DNA of 64,000 nucleotides from JAGVSZ01 sp019137045 (lineage in GTDB: Bacteria; Pseudomonadota; Gammaproteobacteria; Burkholderiales; SG8-39): positions 434,001 through 498,000 of the forward strand of contig JAXMFT010000002.1 of assembly GCA_046347635.1 (NCBI GenBank), read 5' to 3'. A model generated the notes under the pieces. The model was not told where the DNA came from, did no database searches, and worked only from the letters and a program-made list of their open reading frames with translations. Position 1 is the stretch's first letter; every line of letters begins with the position of its first letter. Positions 1 to 9,045 of the stretch are shown here, piece by piece. The position numbers were made by a program, and so were the translations under genes.

Positions 1-2124
1 GTGCTGACCGCCGCGGACGTGCCCGACCAGCGCCCGATCGGCGTGAACAAGGACCACCCGGCGCTCAAGGGCGACAAGGTGCGCTGCGTCCGCGACGAGA
101 TCGCCGCGGTCGCCGCCGACACCGAGGCGATCGCGCAGGCCGCGCTCGCGCTGATCGAGGTCGAGTACGAGGACCTGCCGGTGATCGCCGACCCGGAGGC
201 CGCGCTCGCGCCGGGCGCGCCGGTGATCAACGAGAAGCACGCCGACAACGTCGCGATGCGCTTCGACTACGCGCACGGCGACGTCGCGCAAGGGGAGGCC
301 GAGTCCGACGTCGTGGTCGAGGACAGCTTCAAGCTGCACTACGTGACGCACTGCTGCATGGGCGTGTCGGGGGTGATCGCCGAGTTCGACGCCTCGGGCA
401 ACCTGCTGCTGCACTCGAACACGCAGGTGCCGTTCCTGCACAAGCGCGAGTTCGCCGAGATCCTCGGCATCGACCCGGGCCGCATCCGCATCGTCCAGCC
501 GCCGATCGGCGGCGGCTTCGGCTCGAAGCTCGACATCTACCCGTTCGAGATCATCGCGGTCTACCTCGCGCGCGCGGCGCGGCGGCCGGTGAAGCTCGTG
601 TACACGCGCGAGGAGGAATTCCTCGCCTCGCCGACGCGCCAGCCGGTGATCCTCAAGCTGCGCTCCGGGTGCCGGAAGGACGGCTCGCTCACCTTTCGCT
701 CGGTCGAGACGCTGCACGACAACGGCGCGTACACCTCCTGGGGCGCGACCACGCCGTTCGTCATGATGCAGACCTTCTCGTCGCTCTACCGCGTGCCGCA
801 CTGCAAGTACCACACCACCGTCGCGTACACGAACAACCCGTACGCGGGCTCGTTCCGCGGCTACGGCAACCTGCAGGCCACCTTCGCGGTTGAGAGCCAC
901 ATGGACAAGCTCGCCGAGGCGGTCGGGATGGACCCGCTCGCCTTCCGGCTGCGGAACGCGCAGGACCCCGGCGAGGTGACCGGGCAGGGGATGACGTTCA
1001 AGAGCTGCGGGTTCAAGGACTGCCTGCGCAGCGCGGCCGAGCGCAGCGGCTTCCTCGCGCGGCACGCCGAGTACCGCGCGGCGCAGGGCGCGGGCGGCCG
1101 GGTGAAGCGCGGCATCGGCATCGCCTCGATGCTGCACGTCGGCGGCGGGGCGAAGATCTACCCCTCCGACGGCTGCGGCACCATCCTCAAGCTCGACGAC
1201 TTCGCGCACGTGACGCTCATGACCGGCGCCTCCGAGATCGGGCAGGGCTCGGAGACGGTGCTCGCCCAGCTCGTGTGCGAGGAGCTGGGGCTGCCGCTCA
1301 GCGCGGTGACGGTGGTGAACAACGACACCGACATCACGCCGTGGGACGTCGGCGTGCACGCGAGCCGCACCACCTTCATCGCCGGCAACTCCGCCATCGG
1401 CGCGGCGCGCAAGGCCAAGGCGAAGATCCTCGCCGCGGCGGCGAAGAAGACCGGCGTTCCCGAGGGCGAGCTCGACCTCGTAGGCGGGTTCGTGGTGCGC
1501 GCGGCGAGCGGCGAGGCGATCGTCGAGCTGGCGAAGCTCCTGCGCGGCCTGCACTTCTCGGACAAGGCCGAGCTGGTGATGACCACGCACTACTACGAGC
1601 CGCCGAGCGTGCACCAGGACAAGGGCTTCAAGGGCGACGTGTCGGCCGCCTACGCCTGGGCGACGCAGGTGGTCGAGGTCGAGGTGGACCTCGACACCGG
1701 CATCGTGAAGATGACGAAGGTCACCGGCGCGCACGACGTCGGGCGCGTGATCAACCGCCTCGGCATCGAGGGCCAGATCGAGGGCGGCGTGGTGATGGGG
1801 CAGGGCTACGCGCTCACCGAGAACCTCGTGATCGAGGACGGGCGGGTGAAGAACCCGAGCTTCCGCGACTACAAGCTCGTCACCGCGCCCGAGATCCCGG
1901 AGATGGACCTCGCCTTCATCGAGACGATGGACGGCGAGGGCCCGCAGGGCGCGAAGGGCGTCGGCGAGGCGCCGGCGATCTGCATCGCGGCCGCGACCGC
2001 CAACGCGATCTGCAACGCGACCGGCGTGCGCATCTACGAGCTGCCGTTCACCCCGGAGAAGGTCTACCGGGCGCTCAAGGGCGTCGCGCCCAAGGTCGCC
2101 TGGCGCACGCGCGCCGCGGCTTGA
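1..2124 (+). CDS. Xanthine oxidase-family molybdopterin-binding subunit, HcrA-like (5' truncated by window edge)
   Basis: Large molybdenum-cofactor subunit of a xanthine oxidase-family hydroxylase. The 707 visible residues begin inside the protein, because HcrA-type subunits are about 770 aa and the reading frame is open at base 1. Cofactor-binding GGGFGSK lies at residues 170-176, a GQGSE loop near 414, and the active-site Glu of the GVGEAP motif at about residue 656. The stretches DNGAYTSWGATTPF and VYTNNPY-like YTNNPYAGSFRGYGN are typical of 4-hydroxybenzoyl-CoA reductase alpha subunits. The FeS and FAD subunits would lie upstream, outside the window. HcrA-like sequence does not prove the substrate: the neighbouring lactamase, mutase and indolepyruvate oxidoreductase genes make hydroxylation of an N-heterocycle equally plausible (inference). 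Confidence 0.85.
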   Translation: MLTAADVPDQRPIGVNKDHPALKGDKVRCVRDEIAAVAADTEAIAQAALALIEVEYEDLPVIADPEAALAPGAPVINEKHADNVAMRFDYAHGDVAQGEAESDVVVEDSFKLHYVTHCCMGVSGVIAEFDASGNLLLHSNTQVPFLHKREFAEILGIDPGRIRIVQPPIGGGFGSKLDIYPFEIIAVYLARAARRPVKLVYTREEEFLASPTRQPVILKLRSGCRKDGSLTFRSVETLHDNGAYTSWGATTPFVMMQTFSSLYRVPHCKYHTTVAYTNNPYAGSFRGYGNLQATFAVESHMDKLAEAVGMDPLAFRLRNAQDPGEVTGQGMTFKSCGFKDCLRSAAERSGFLARHAEYRAAQGAGGRVKRGIGIASMLHVGGGAKIYPSDGCGTILKLDDFAHVTLMTGASEIGQGSETVLAQLVCEELGLPLSAVTVVNNDTDITPWDVGVHASRTTFIAGNSAIGAARKAKAKILAAAAKKTGVPEGELDLVGGFVVRAASGEAIVELAKLLRGLHFSDKAELVMTTHYYEPPSVHQDKGFKGDVSAAYAWATQVVEVEVDLDTGIVKMTKVTGAHDVGRVINRLGIEGQIEGGVVMGQGYALTENLVIEDGRVKNPSFRDYKLVTAPEIPEMDLAFIETMDGEGPQGAKGVGEAPAICIAAATANAICNATGVRIYELPFTPEKVYRALKGVAPKVAWRTRAAA

Positions 2125-2156
2125 CGCCCGTTCCGGGCACACTGTATACGGTGTGC
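2121..2156 (+). promoter_or_regulatory. Promoter with GTATAC operator upstream of gntR (site A)
   Basis: TTGACG at 2121-2126 and TATACG at 2145-2150 are spaced 18 bases. The -10 box lies inside GCACAC-T-GTATAC-G-GTGTGC (2137-2156), a palindromic run of three 6-base half-sites on a 7-base pitch. Very similar arrays lie at 17764-17783, 17891-17910 and 26416-26435. FadR-subfamily GntR proteins typically bind GT-N-N-AC palindromes, so autoregulation of the downstream gntR is likely. The predicted transcript start (about 2157) favours the GTG at 2171 over the GTG at 2153. Confidence 0.65.
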
Positions 2157-2170
2157 AACCGAGACCGCGC

Positions 2171-2871
2171 GTGCCCCCGCAGCTCAAGCCGCTCGACCGC
2201 CCGCTCGCGCTGAGCGACCGCGTCTACCAGACGCTGCGCGCGCTGCTGCGCGAGGGCGGGCTCGGCGCGGGCGCGCGGCTGCGCGAGGTGCCGCTCGCCG
2301 CGCAGCTCGGCGTGTCGCGCACGCCGATCCGCGAGGCGCTCGCCCGGCTCGCGAGCGAAGGCCTGGTCGCGGTCGAGGGGCGCGGCTACGTCGCGGGCGG
2401 CGTCGGCCGCGGCGAGGTCGACGACGTGTACGAGCTGCGCGACCTGCTCGAACCGGCCGCGATCCGCCAGGCGGCGGCAGCGGCGCGCAATCCGAAGGCG
2501 CACGCGCCGCTCGCGGCCGCGGTGCGCGCGTGCGCCGCCGCCCACCGCGCCGGCGATGCCCAGGCGTTCATGGCGGGCAACGCGCGCTTCCGCAGCGCGT
2601 GGCTCGGGCTGGCGCGCAACCGGCAGCTGGTGCGCGCGATCGAGCGCTACGCGAGCCACGTCCAGCACCTGCGGCTCATCACCCTCTCCGACCCGGGCGT
2701 GCGCGAGGTCGCGCTCGCCGGCATGAAGCGCATCAGCGCCGCGCTCGCGGCCGGCGACGGCGAGGTGCGGCGCGGGCGCTGCGCGACCAGCTCGCGGCCG
2801 CCCGCGCCGCGCTGCTCGCCTCGGCCGGCGCGCCGGCGACGCGGGCGCGGCGGGCGGCCGCACGGCGCTAG
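2171..2871 (+). CDS. GntR-family (FadR/FCD subfamily) transcriptional regulator, frameshifted
   Basis: The N-terminal winged helix has the canonical GntR signature (LSDRVYQTLR, then AAQLGVSRTPIREALARLASEGLV), followed by an FCD ligand domain. The start chosen is GTG 2171, because the regulator at 28443 aligns from there. Near base 2768 the frame must change. One missing base after GAGGTG would restore AARALRDQLAAARAALL and a stop at 2869-2871, matching the C-terminus of the 28443 paralogue. Without that correction the protein runs on into unrelated residues. This is either a real frameshift that alters the last roughly 35 residues or a sequence error in a GC-rich run. The GTATAC operator directly upstream and the close HTH similarity to the 28443 protein suggest both recognise the same sites. 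Confidence 0.75.
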
Positions 2872-2967
2872 CGACGCCGATGCGGCACGGCGCGCTGCGC
2901 GGTCTCGCTCGACGACCGCTACGCGCTCGAGCGCGGCGCGGTCTTCCTCTCCGGCACGCAGGCGCTG

Positions 2968-5900
2968 GTGCGCCTGGCGCTCGACCAGCGCCGGCGCGAC
3001 GCGCGCGCCGGGCTCGCCACCGCGGGGTTCGTCTCCGGCTATCGCGGCTCGCCGCTCGGCGGCTACGACCTCGCGCTGTGGCAGGCGAAGCCCGCGCTCG
3101 ACGCGGCGCACGTGCGCTTCGCGCCCGGCCTGAACGAGGAGCTCGCCGCCACCGCGGTGTGGGGGACGCAGCAGACCGAGGACTTCGGCGGCAGCCGCTA
3201 CGACGGCGTGTTCGGGATCTGGTACGCGAAGAACCCGGGCGTGGACCGCGCGGGCGACGCGCTGAAGCACGCGAACGCCGCCGGCACCGCGCCGCTCGGC
3301 GGCGTGCTCGCGATCTCCGGCGACGATCCCGGCGCGTCCTCCTCGACGCTGCCGAACCAGTGCGAGCCGGCGTTCATCGCCGCGGCGATGCCGGTGCTGT
3401 ATCCCGCGAGCGTCGCCGAGCTGCTCGAGTTCGGGCTGTTCGGCTTCGCGCTGTCGCGGTACGCGGGAGTGTGGGTCGGGCTCAAGACCGTCGCGGACAC
3501 CGTCGAGAGCACCGCGACCGTCGAGCTCCCCGCCGAGCGGACCTTCGCCGCGCCGGCGGACTGCGCGCTGCCGCCCGGCGGCGTGCACGCCCGCTGGCCC
3601 GACGACCGCTGGAGCCAGGACGAGCGGCTGCACCGCTACCGGCTGCCGGCCGCGGTCGCCTTTGCGCGGGCGAACGGCATCGACCGGGCGCTGCGCCGGG
3701 GGAAGGAGGCCCGCCTGGGCATCGTCGCGGCGGGCAAGAGCCATCTCGACGTGCGCGAGGCGCTGCGCCTGCTCGGGATCGACGAGCGCGCCGCGGGCGA
3801 GCTCGGCATCGCGCTCTACAAGCCAGGCCTCGTGTGGCCGCTCGAGCCCCAGGGCCTGCGCGCGTTCGCGGACGGCGTCGTCGAGCTGCTCGTGATCGAG
3901 GAGCGCCAGCCGGTGATCGAGAGCGAGGCGAAGCGCCTCGCGTACAACTGGCCCGCCGACCGGCGCCCGCGCATCGTCGGCAAGCACGACGAGCGCGGCG
4001 CGCCGCTCGTGCCGGCGACCGGCGAGCTCGCGCCGCTCGCGGTGGCGCGGGTGATCGCTGCGCGGCTCGGCGATCCGCGCATCGGCGCGCGGCTCGAGGC
4101 GCTGCCGGCGCCCGCCCAGGCGGCGACGCCCGCGCTCGCGCGCGTGCCGCACTTCTGCGCCGGGTGCCCGCACAACCGCTCGACCGCGGTGCCCGACGGG
4201 AGCCTCGCGCTGGCGGGCATCGGCTGCCACTCGCTCGCGCTCTGGAAACCGGGCAGCCGCACGATGACGCTGACGCACATGGGCGGAGAGGGCGCGAACT
4301 GGGTCGGGCTCGCGCCGTTCGTCGCGACGCCGCACATGTTCCAGAACATGGGCGACGGGACCTACTACCACTCGGGATTGCTCGCGATCCGCGCCGCGCT
4401 CGCCGCCGGCACGCCGATCACCTTCAAGATCCTCGTCAACGACGCCGCGGCGATGACCGGCGGGCAGCCGGTGGAAGGCCGCCCGACGGCCGCGGCGATC
4501 GCCCGCCAGCTCGTCGCGGAGGGGGTCGAGCGCGTCGCGCTCGTGGGCGAGGAAATGCCCTCCGGCGCGAGCGGGCCGGGCGTCAGCGTGCACCGGCGCG
4601 ACGAGCTGGACGCGGTGCAGCGCGAGCTGCGCGCGTTCCGCGGCGTCTCCGCGATCGTGTACGACCAGGTGTGCGCGACCGAGAAGCGCCGGCGGCGCCG
4701 CCGCCGCGAGCTTCCTGCGCCGGCGGTCAGGCCGTTCATCAACACCCTCGTGTGCGAGGGCTGCGGCGATTGCGTGCAGCAGTCCGGGTGCGTCGCGGTC
4801 CTGCCGGTCGACACCCCGTTCGGGCGCAAGCGGCGCATCGACGCGGCCGCGTGCAACGTCGATCTCTCGTGCCTCGCGGGGTTCTGCCCGAGCTTCGTCA
4901 CCGTGGAGGGCGGGACGCCGCGCCGCCGCGACGTGCCGCTGCCCGACGCGTTCGCGCAGCTGCCGGAGCCGGCGACGGCCGCGCTCGACGCCCCCGTCAA
5001 CCTGCTGGTGGCGGGCGTCGGCGGGAGCGGGGTGATCACGGTCGGTGCGCTCCTCGGCATGGCGGCGCACCTCGAACGAAAGGCGGCGCTGGTGCTCGAC
5101 AACACCGGGCTCGCGCGCAAGGGCGGGGCGGTCGCAACGCACGTGCGCGTCGCGCGCCGCGCGGACGAGCTGCACGCGGCGCGGATCGACGCCGCCCAGG
5201 CCGACGTGCTGCTCGCGTGCGACCTGATCGTCGCGGCGACGCCGGCGATGCTGGGCGCGATCGCGCCCGGGCGCACGCGGGTCGTGGCGAACGCTCACCC
5301 GACGCTGACCGCGGCGCAGCTCGCCGATCCGGACGCGCAGTGCGACTTCGGCGCGCTGGAGGCGGCGCTCGCCGCCGCCGCGGGCGCCGACCGCCAGGTC
5401 GCGCTCGACGCGACTGCGCTCGCCTCGGCACTGCTCGGCGATCCGATCTACGCGAACCTCGTGCTGCTCGGGGTCGCCTGCCAGCGCGGCCTGCTGCCGG
5501 TGGGCGCGGCCGCGCTAGAACGCGCGATCGAGCTGAACGGCAACGCGGTCGCCGCGAACCTCGCGGCGTTGCGCTGGGGGCGGCTCGCGGCGGCCGACCC
5601 CGAGGCGGTGCGCGCCGCCGCGGTGCCGTACCTGCCGGAGGGGGCCGCGGAGGCCACCCTCGCCGAGGTCGTGGACCGGCGCGCGCGCTTCCTCGCCGAG
5701 TACCAGGACGAGGCGTACGCCGCGCGCTACCGCGCGCTCGTCGGCCTGGCGCGCGAGGCGGAGCGCACGCGCGTCGGCGCGGAAGGCGCCTTCGCCGACG
5801 CGGTGGCGCGCAGCTACTTCAAGCTGCTCGCGTACAAGGACGAGTACGAGGTCGCGCGGCTGCACTCGCAACCCGCGTTCCGCGCCGCGCTCGCGCGCGA

Positions 5901-6270
5901 ATTCGAGGGCGACTTCCGGGTCGCGTTCCACTTCGCCCCGCCGCTGTTCCCGGGGCGGCCGCGCAAGCGCCGCTTCGGCCCGTGGGTGCGGCCGCTGCTC
6001 GCGGGGCTCGCCCGCCTGCGCCGGCTGCGCGGCACGCCGCTCGACCCGTTCGGCTGGACCGCCGAGCGCCGGCGCGAGCGCGCGCTGGCGCGCGCGTACG
6101 AGGCGGAAGTGCGCGCGCTGGCGGCGCGGCTCGAACCGGCGAATCACGCCGCCGCGACCGAGCTCGCCGCGCTCCCCCTGCGCATCCGCGGGTTCGGCCC
6201 CGTCAGGGCGCGCGCGCTCGGGGAGACGCGCGCGCGTGCCGCCGAACTGCGCGCGCTCGTGCGCGCGTGA
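2968..6270 (+). CDS. Indolepyruvate:ferredoxin oxidoreductase-family fusion protein (first copy)
   Basis: Large single-chain 2-oxoacid:ferredoxin oxidoreductase that would decarboxylate an aryl-2-oxoacid such as indolepyruvate to the acyl-CoA while reducing ferredoxin. Visible parts in order are an N-terminal pyrimidine-binding alpha domain, a TPP-binding segment (GIGCHS, MGGEGANWVG, NMGDGTYYHSG, VNDAAAMTGGQP), a ferredoxin-like cysteine cluster (CEGCGDC, then C-x5-C-x4-C at about 4850-4890), and a C-terminal gamma domain (VAGVGGSGVITVGALLG). The GTG at 2968 is the first in-frame start, but the homologous frame continues upstream to about 2902 (VSLDDRYALERG). An ATG at 2880 lies one frame away, so one extra base near 2901 probably separates it from its true start. 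It is paralogous along its whole length to the protein at 35655. Confidence 0.85.
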   Translation: MRLALDQRRRDARAGLATAGFVSGYRGSPLGGYDLALWQAKPALDAAHVRFAPGLNEELAATAVWGTQQTEDFGGSRYDGVFGIWYAKNPGVDRAGDALKHANAAGTAPLGGVLAISGDDPGASSSTLPNQCEPAFIAAAMPVLYPASVAELLEFGLFGFALSRYAGVWVGLKTVADTVESTATVELPAERTFAAPADCALPPGGVHARWPDDRWSQDERLHRYRLPAAVAFARANGIDRALRRGKEARLGIVAAGKSHLDVREALRLLGIDERAAGELGIALYKPGLVWPLEPQGLRAFADGVVELLVIEERQPVIESEAKRLAYNWPADRRPRIVGKHDERGAPLVPATGELAPLAVARVIAARLGDPRIGARLEALPAPAQAATPALARVPHFCAGCPHNRSTAVPDGSLALAGIGCHSLALWKPGSRTMTLTHMGGEGANWVGLAPFVATPHMFQNMGDGTYYHSGLLAIRAALAAGTPITFKILVNDAAAMTGGQPVEGRPTAAAIARQLVAEGVERVALVGEEMPSGASGPGVSVHRRDELDAVQRELRAFRGVSAIVYDQVCATEKRRRRRRRELPAPAVRPFINTLVCEGCGDCVQQSGCVAVLPVDTPFGRKRRIDAAACNVDLSCLAGFCPSFVTVEGGTPRRRDVPLPDAFAQLPEPATAALDAPVNLLVAGVGGSGVITVGALLGMAAHLERKAALVLDNTGLARKGGAVATHVRVARRADELHAARIDAAQADVLLACDLIVAATPAMLGAIAPGRTRVVANAHPTLTAAQLADPDAQCDFGALEAALAAAAGADRQVALDATALASALLGDPIYANLVLLGVACQRGLLPVGAAALERAIELNGNAVAANLAALRWGRLAAADPEAVRAAAVPYLPEGAAEATLAEVVDRRARFLAEYQDEAYAARYRALVGLAREAERTRVGAEGAFADAVARSYFKLLAYKDEYEVARLHSQPAFRAALAREFEGDFRVAFHFAPPLFPGRPRKRRFGPWVRPLLAGLARLRRLRGTPLDPFGWTAERRRERALARAYEAEVRALAARLEPANHAAATELAALPLRIRGFGPVRARALGETRARAAELRALVRA

Positions 6271-6326
6271 GCGCCGCGCCGCGGGCGTACTTGGTATCCT
6301 TCGGCTCCCCGAAAAAAGGAGAGCAA

Positions 6327-6890
6327 ATGGCCGGTACCCACCTCCAGATCCTCGGCATCTGCGGCAGCCTGCGCAGGAAGTCGTCCAACCTGGCCGCGCT
6401 GCGCGCCGCCGGCGAGCTGATGCCGCAAGGCATGAAGCTCGAGATCGCCGACATCGCCGACCTCCCGATGTTCAACCAGGACGTGCTCGACGCCGGCGTG
6501 CCGGCGCCGGTCGCGCGCCTGAAGGCGCAGATCGCCGCGGCCGACGGCGTCCTGGTCGCGAGCCCCGAGTACAACTTCTCGGTGACCGCGCCGCTCAAGA
6601 ACGCGATCGACTGGGTGTCCCGGCTCCCGGACCAGCCGTTCCAGCACAAGCCGGTGGCGCTGCTCTCGGCCTCGATCGGTCCGCTCGGCGGCGCGCGCGT
6701 GCAGTACGACCTGCGCAAGATCCTGGTGCAGCTGTGGGCGTACGTGCTGCCGCGGCCGGAGGTGTTCATCGGCATGGCCGCAACCAAGTTCGACGCCGAC
6801 GGGCGCCTGACCGACGAGACGACGCGCAAGTTCATCGGCGACCTGCTCACCGGCTTCCGGGACTGGATCGCGCGCACGGCGCGCAAGTAG
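6327..6890 (+). CDS. NADPH-dependent FMN reductase-family flavoprotein
   Basis: This 187-aa flavodoxin-fold protein carries the phosphate loop GSLRRKSSN (about residues 12-20) and the SPEYNFSVTAPLKNAIDW segment (flavin contact PEYN) typical of the NADPH-dependent FMN reductase / quinone reductase (ChrR-like) family. It would reduce FMN or quinones in the cytoplasm with NAD(P)H. A purine-rich ribosome site (AAAAAAGGAGAGC) sits just before ATG 6327. It follows the oxidoreductase gene at 56 bases and may be cotranscribed. It could supply reduced flavin or protect against quinone stress; the substrate cannot be read from the sequence. Confidence 0.8.
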   Translation: MAGTHLQILGICGSLRRKSSNLAALRAAGELMPQGMKLEIADIADLPMFNQDVLDAGVPAPVARLKAQIAAADGVLVASPEYNFSVTAPLKNAIDWVSRLPDQPFQHKPVALLSASIGPLGGARVQYDLRKILVQLWAYVLPRPEVFIGMAATKFDADGRLTDETTRKFIGDLLTGFRDWIARTARK

Positions 6891-6931
6891 CGCGCCACTC
6901 TCCCCGGCGCGCGCCGCCGCCGGGCGCCGCT

Positions 6932-7522
6932 TCACTTGCGCGGCCAGGGCGCGCCCATGCCGTAGGGCGCCGGGACGATCTCGACGATCTTGCGCAGCAG
7001 GGCGTCGAACTCGGCGCCCGCCTGCCGCCCGACGAGCGGGTCGGCATTGGAGCCGAACGCGGCGTCGAGCTCGGCCCAGTCCGCCGCGCTCAAGGCCTGC
7101 TGCGCGGCCGGGAGCACCTCGTTCTCCTCGGTCGCCATGTGCCGCCAGTGGAACGCGATGTACTCGTCCAGCGCGCGGATGAACTCGTCCAGCGCCTGCG
7201 GACCGCCCTGCTCGTAGCGCGCGAGCGCCTGCGCGAGCGCCCGGACCGCCGGCGGGCAGTCGGCGTGCTCGGCGCGCAGCCGGTCGAGCAGCGGCTTGCG
7301 GCCCGGGTCGCGCTCCTCGAGCCGCCGGAAGAGATAGCGGTCCTCCTTGGGGTGGTGGAAGCGCTCCGGGAAGGCCTCGATGTAGTGCAGCATCGCGCGG
7401 AACACCCCGAAGTCGGGCGTGGCGCCGCGCGCGCGCACGTCGTCGAGCAGCCGGCGCGCGGCGGTGAGCACCGCCGACAGCGCCCGGTGCTCCTCGCGGA
7501 TGACGTAGAGCGACTTATGCAT
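6932..7522 (-). CDS. Hemerythrin HHE-domain protein
   Basis: This 196-aa helical protein has the carboxylate/histidine pattern of hemerythrin-like HHE domains: EEH near residue 12, FHHPKEDRYLF at about 55-65, and HWRHMATEENEVLP in the C-terminal half. These would hold a di-iron site that binds O2 or NO, or store iron. It is the last gene of the minus-strand operon, and its ATG overlaps the end of the livF-like gene by 8 bases. A di-iron O2/NO-binding protein fits an organism that runs oxygen-sensitive catabolism. It is convergent with the FMN reductase gene; the 41-base gap shows no clear terminator. Confidence 0.8.
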   Translation of the reverse strand: MHKSLYVIREEHRALSAVLTAARRLLDDVRARGATPDFGVFRAMLHYIEAFPERFHHPKEDRYLFRRLEERDPGRKPLLDRLRAEHADCPPAVRALAQALARYEQGGPQALDEFIRALDEYIAFHWRHMATEENEVLPAAQQALSAADWAELDAAFGSNADPLVGRQAGAEFDALLRKIVEIVPAPYGMGAPWPRK

Positions 7523-8237
7523 GGGCGGCCGCGAGCGCGAAGTAGAGGTTGGTCAGGTCCTCGCGCTGCGCGATCCGCTCGGTCGAATCGTGCAGCGCGA
7601 TGCGCCCCTTGATCAGCACGTAGGCGCGGCTCGCAAACGGCAGCGCGATGTCGAGCTTCTGCTCCACCACGAGCAGCGTGAGGCCGGTCTCGCGCAGCCG
7701 CTCGAGCGTGCGGCGGATCTCGGCCACGACGAGGGGCGCCAGCCCGAGGAACGGCTCGTCGAGGAGCAGCAGCCGCGGCGCGCTCATGAGCGCGCGGCCG
7801 ATCGCCAGCATCTGCTGCTCGCCGCCGGAGAGCGTCCCGGCGGCCTGCGTCCGGCGCTCCGCGAGGCGCGGCAGGAACCGGTAGACGAACGCGAAGCGCT
7901 CGGCGAGCGCCGCGGCGCCGCCGCGCAGCCGCACCGCGCCCAGGCGCAGGTTGTCCTCCACGGCGAGCGGCGCGAACACGCGCCGCCCCTCCGGCACGAG
8001 CGCGACCCCGCGCGCGACGATGCGGTGGCTCGGGAGCAGCGCGAGGTCGTCCCCGTCGAAGACGATCCGCCCGCTGCGGTGCTCGATGGTGCCGGTGATC
8101 GCGCTCATCAGGGTGGACTTGCCGGCGCCGTTCGGGCCGAGCAGCGCGACGCACTCGCCGCGCTCCACGGCGAGGTCGACGCCCTGCACGACCGGGGCGG
8201 GGCCGTAGCCCGCGCTCACGCCCTCAAGCCGCAGCAT
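7515..8237 (-). CDS. livF: ABC transporter ATP-binding protein, LivF type
   Basis: 240-aa ABC ATPase of the branched-chain amino acid (HAAT) importer family. Walker A GPNGAGKST, signature LSGGEQQML and Walker B LLLLDEP are intact. The short length and lack of an inserted region are typical of LivF rather than LivG. It powers uptake through the LivH/LivM-like permeases encoded just upstream. HAAT systems in catabolic islands often import aromatic acids rather than amino acids; the substrate here is unknown. Start and stop overlap both neighbours, indicating translational coupling. Confidence 0.9.
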   Translation of the reverse strand: MLRLEGVSAGYGPAPVVQGVDLAVERGECVALLGPNGAGKSTLMSAITGTIEHRSGRIVFDGDDLALLPSHRIVARGVALVPEGRRVFAPLAVEDNLRLGAVRLRGGAAALAERFAFVYRFLPRLAERRTQAAGTLSGGEQQMLAIGRALMSAPRLLLLDEPFLGLAPLVVAEIRRTLERLRETGLTLLVVEQKLDIALPFASRAYVLIKGRIALHDSTERIAQREDLTNLYFALAAAHA

Positions 8238-9045
8238 GCGTGCTCTCCCCTGCGCGCGCGGCGTCCACCAGCGCCGCCGGGTCGCCGAGATAGGCGTCGA
8301 TCACCGCGGGATGGTGGCGGATCTCGTCCGCGCTGCCCTCGGCGATCTTCACCCCGAAGTTGAGCACGACGACGCGCCCGGCGAGCGGCAGCAGGAAGCG
8401 CATGTCGTGCTCGATCAGCAGCACCGCGATGCCGCGCGCCGCGATCCCGCGCAGCAGCGCGGCGAGCCGGTCGAGCTCGGCCGGCGCGAGGCCCGCCGCC
8501 GGCTCGTCGAGCAGGATCAGGCGCGGGTCGCCCGCCATCGCGCGCGCGATCTCGAGCAGGCGCCCCTGGCCGAAGGAGAGCGTGGTCACGTCCGCCTCGC
8601 GCCACTCGGCGAGCCCCACGAACCCGATCAGCTCCTCCGCGCGCGCGCGGACGGCGGCTTCCTCCGCCCGCGCGCCGGCGCGCGCGCCGACGATCGACCA
8701 CAGGCCCGCGCGAAAGCGCGTGTGCGCGCCGACCATCACGTTCTCCACCACCGACATCCCGGCGAACACGCGGTTGTGTTGGAACGTGCGCAGGATGCCG
8801 CGCCGCGCGATCTCGTGCGGCGGGAGCCCCGCGACCGGCTCGCCGCCGGCGCGGATCTCGCCCGCGTCCGGGCGCAGGGCGCCGGCGATCAGGTTGAAGG
8901 TGGTGCTCTTGCCGGCGCCGTTGGGGCCGATCAGCCCGAGGATCTCGCCCGGGCGCACCGTGAAGTCGAGGTCGGCGACGGCGAGCAGCCCGCCGAAGCG
9001 CCGGGTCAGGCCGCGCACCTCAAGCAGCGCGTCGGCGGAGCGCAT
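8224..9045 (-). CDS. livG: ABC transporter ATP-binding protein, LivG type
   Basis: 273-aa HAAT-family ATPase with Walker A GPNGAGKSTTFN, the LivG-typical N-terminus (LTRRFGGLLAVADLDF) and Walker B LILLDEP. The signature motif reads TLSFGQGRLLE, the usual SxGQ variant of LivG proteins. It pairs with the LivF-like ATPase, whose gene it overlaps by 14 bases, and overlaps the end of livM by 26 bases. It acts on the cytoplasmic face of the importer. Confidence 0.9.
   Translation of the reverse strand: MRSADALLEVRGLTRRFGGLLAVADLDFTVRPGEILGLIGPNGAGKSTTFNLIAGALRPDAGEIRAGGEPVAGLPPHEIARRGILRTFQHNRVFAGMSVVENVMVGAHTRFRAGLWSIVGARAGARAEEAAVRARAEELIGFVGLAEWREADVTTLSFGQGRLLEIARAMAGDPRLILLDEPAAGLAPAELDRLAALLRGIAARGIAVLLIEHDMRFLLPLAGRVVVLNFGVKIAEGSADEIRHHPAVIDAYLGDPAALVDAARAGESTHAAA

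Noticed and set aside
1..2124. Confident naming as hcrA
   Set aside because: The sequence is HcrA-like, but the beta subunit with its extra cluster is not visible and the neighbours suggest a different substrate.
2647..5298. 883-codon minus-strand open frame opposite the first oxidoreductase
   Set aside because: Arg/His/Ala-rich translation with no family motifs, lying opposite a well-supported gene. A by-product of very high GC content.
2880..6890. Long plus-strand frame spanning the oxidoreductase and running into the FMN reductase
   Set aside because: Only its last 187 codons (from 6327) match a protein family. The rest is the oxidoreductase gene read out of frame.
6891..6931. Intrinsic terminator between the convergent FMN reductase and hemerythrin genes
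   Set aside because: GC-rich but without a clean stem or a T-run on either strand.
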